Source: Candidatus Methylomirabilota bacterium (GTDB taxonomy: Bacteria > Methylomirabilota > Methylomirabilia > Methylomirabilales > Methylomirabilaceae). Taken from it: a stretch of 36,766 nt of DNA. The notes below the pieces were generated by a model. The model made no database searches and was not told where the DNA came from. It worked only from the letters and a program-made list of their open reading frames with translations. The stretch spans positions 1 to 36,766 of the forward strand of contig JACQQF010000021.1 of assembly GCA_016207095.1 (NCBI GenBank), given 5' to 3'. Below, piece after piece: positions 34,818-36,766 of this stretch; position 1 is the first letter of the stretch, and the number at the start of each line of letters is the position of its first letter. The translations under genes were made by a program, and so were the position numbers.

Positions 34818-36463
34818 ATGGAGAAGAAGCCCCTCGTTGAATTGGCCATTGACGGCGTGTCGGCCAAGGTGCCAGCCGGGACATCGATCCTGGAGGCTGT
34901 TCTCCGGTCCGGCCGCGAGATTCCCCATTTCTGCTACCATCCAAAGCTGGCGGTGGTGGGGAGTTGCCGGATGTGCCAGGTAGAGGTGCAGGGGATGCCG
35001 AAACTGGCCATCTCGTGTGCCACCCCGGTTTCGGAAGGGATGGAAGTCTTCACGGCTTCCAACCGGGCGACGAAGGCCCGGAAAGCGGTCCTCGAGTTTC
35101 TCTTGCTCAATCACCCGCTTGACTGCCCTGTTTGCGACAAGGGGGGCGAGTGCCCGCTTCAGGACTACACGCTCAAATACGGCCCAGGCGAAAGCCGTTT
35201 CGTCGAGGAGAAGATCCATCGGATCAAGCACCAGCCGATCGGCCCGCATGTTATCTTTGATGCGGAGCGATGCATCCTGTGCAGCCGCTGTGTCCGATTT
35301 TGTCAGGATGTGGTGGGCACAGCAGAGCTCGGCGTGTTTAGCCGGGCCGACCAATCGGAGATTGGGTTGTCTCCTGGCCGGAGCCTGGACAACAAGTATT
35401 CGGGGAACGTCATCGACCTCTGTCCTGTCGGGGCGCTCACCAGCCGGGACTACCGTTTTAAGGCGCGGCCATGGGATCTTGTCAAGCAGGTTCCATCCAT
35501 CTGCGGTCTGTGTAGTGCCGGATGCAACATCATCGTGGATGTGCGGCACAAGGAGCCGGAGCAGCAAATCCTCCGCATCCGGCCCAGGATCAACGATGAC
35601 GCCAACGGGCACTGGATATGCGACGAGGGCCGGTTTGGGTTCCACTTCGCTCAGGACGCCGGACGGATGCCGGGACCGCTGGTTCGACGGGACGTCGGGT
35701 TCCAGCCGGCGAGCTGGAACGAAGCGATCGACCACGTGGCGGACGCCCTCTCACGGATCCTGCGGGAGAGGGGGCCGGAGTCTATCGGCGTGATCGCTTC
35801 GTCGCGGCTCACCAACGAGGAAGCATTGATCCTCAGGCGCTTGTTCGGGGAAAGCCTTGGTGTTCCGAATATTGACCATCGGGTGACGCGACATCAGGAG
35901 CCAGGGGGCGATGTTTCTGAAGACCACTTGCTTCGCCGAACGGATAAATATCCCAACTCGGTCGGGATGGGAAACATGGGGATTGTCCCGCAAGCAGGTG
36001 GGATGGGGACAAAGGAGATGCTGACCGCAGCCGCCGAGGGTCGGTTGGCCGCGCTCTTCGTGTTCGAGGAAGATCTTGTGGCCGCGCTGTCGGCGGAGTG
36101 TGCTGTCTCGGAGGCGCTGAACAATCTGGATTTGCTCGTTGTTCACGATCTCTTTATGACGGGTACGGCGAAACTGGCTCACGTCGTCCTCCCCGCCATG
36201 AGCTTCTATGAGAAGGATGGGACCTTCTCGAATTTCAAGGGACGGGTCCAGCGACTGAGACCCGCGCTGGAGCCGTTTGCTCAGACAATCCCGCTTGCCG
36301 ACATTCTCCGGCGCATTGCACGTCCGCTTGGGCTTGCCGCAACGGAGGGCACTCCCGAAGAGGTCTGGAATGAAGTCGCACAATCGGTACCAGGATATGC
36401 CGGAATGACCTACGACAGCATCGGCGATCTGGGAGAGCAGGCACGCGCACAAGGAGACCCCCC

Positions 36464-36467
<4 letters not shown>
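34818..36467 (+). CDS. nuoG: Compact NuoG-like complex I Fe-S subunit
   Basis: A 549-residue protein; usual NuoG is about 700-900. The 2Fe-2S ferredoxin domain is at about 5-85 ('[20 protein letters not shown]'). The His-Cys region is near 100-130 ('[16 protein letters not shown]'), the 4Fe-4S pair is in '[12 protein letters not shown]' with '[18 protein letters not shown]', and the further '[15 protein letters not shown]' leads into a molybdopterin-oxidoreductase-like region. That region jumps from '[11 protein letters not shown]' (near 360) to '[16 protein letters not shown]', omitting about 130 residues present in typical members. The end '[20 protein letters not shown]' is conserved. ATG 34818 is preceded by GGGGAG. 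It carries electrons along the peripheral arm and overlaps nuoB in ATGA. Confidence 0.9.

Positions 36468-36766
<299 letters not shown>

Overview
The window is a stretch of GC-rich bacterial chromosome with mostly housekeeping and catabolic genes, broken by an eroded restriction/defence island and dense in palindromic intergenic repeats. GltBD, a GltIJKL-type transporter, ferredoxin-dependent KorAB, ThyX and a shortened NuoG beside NuoB suggest an uncultured soil or subsurface lineage. A Methylomirabilota/Rokubacteria-like origin would fit, but that is an inference from gene content only.

Layout. 1-140: the end of an ISL3-family insertion sequence. 208-4566: a wrecked island with an unknown protein, the N-terminal part of a TIGR02391-like protein that runs into the decayed 3' end of hsdM, an intact DUF2075-type nuclease/helicase, and the C-terminal piece of hsdR. 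4588-10615: gltBD (minus strand), divergent from a LysR regulator (10883-11779). 12004-12580: a BrnT/BrnA toxin-antitoxin pair. 12668-14079: a secreted carboxypeptidase-regulatory-like protein and a di-haem cytochrome c. 14109-14414: a cluster of palindromic repeats. 14485-17775: a polar amino-acid (glutamate/aspartate type) ABC transporter, transcribed gltL-I-J-K. 17994-19319: two more toxin-antitoxin pairs, RHH/MazF and AbrB/PIN, converging on each other. 19419-23420: HugZ-like protein, enol-lactonase-like hydrolase, ThyX, TenA and an amidohydrolase, all on the minus strand. 23517-29865: a ThDP-dependent 2-oxoacid decarboxylase, a lipoprotein phosphoesterase, adenine deaminase and leuDC. 30088-34221: a zinc-ribbon/CBS regulator-like protein and the two subunits of a 2-oxoacid:ferredoxin oxidoreductase. 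34818-36766: a compact NuoG and the start of nuoB, running off the right edge.

How the parts fit. GltBD makes glutamate from glutamine and 2-oxoglutarate. The nearby transporter imports acidic or polar amino acids, and KorAB uses 2-oxoacids such as 2-oxoglutarate, so much of the window sits at the carbon/nitrogen junction. The LysR gene shares a 5' region with gltB that carries two dyads, so it is the obvious candidate gltBD regulator.

The most interesting material is the hsdM/DUF2075/hsdR wreck, three unrelated toxin-antitoxin loci within 7.3 kb that each have a visible promoter with an overlapping or adjacent dyad, and a family of five intergenic hairpins whose loop is conserved while the stem changes by compensating pairs. 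The compact NuoG lacking the middle of its molybdopterin-type region and the sharply different codon usage of nuoB also deserve a look.
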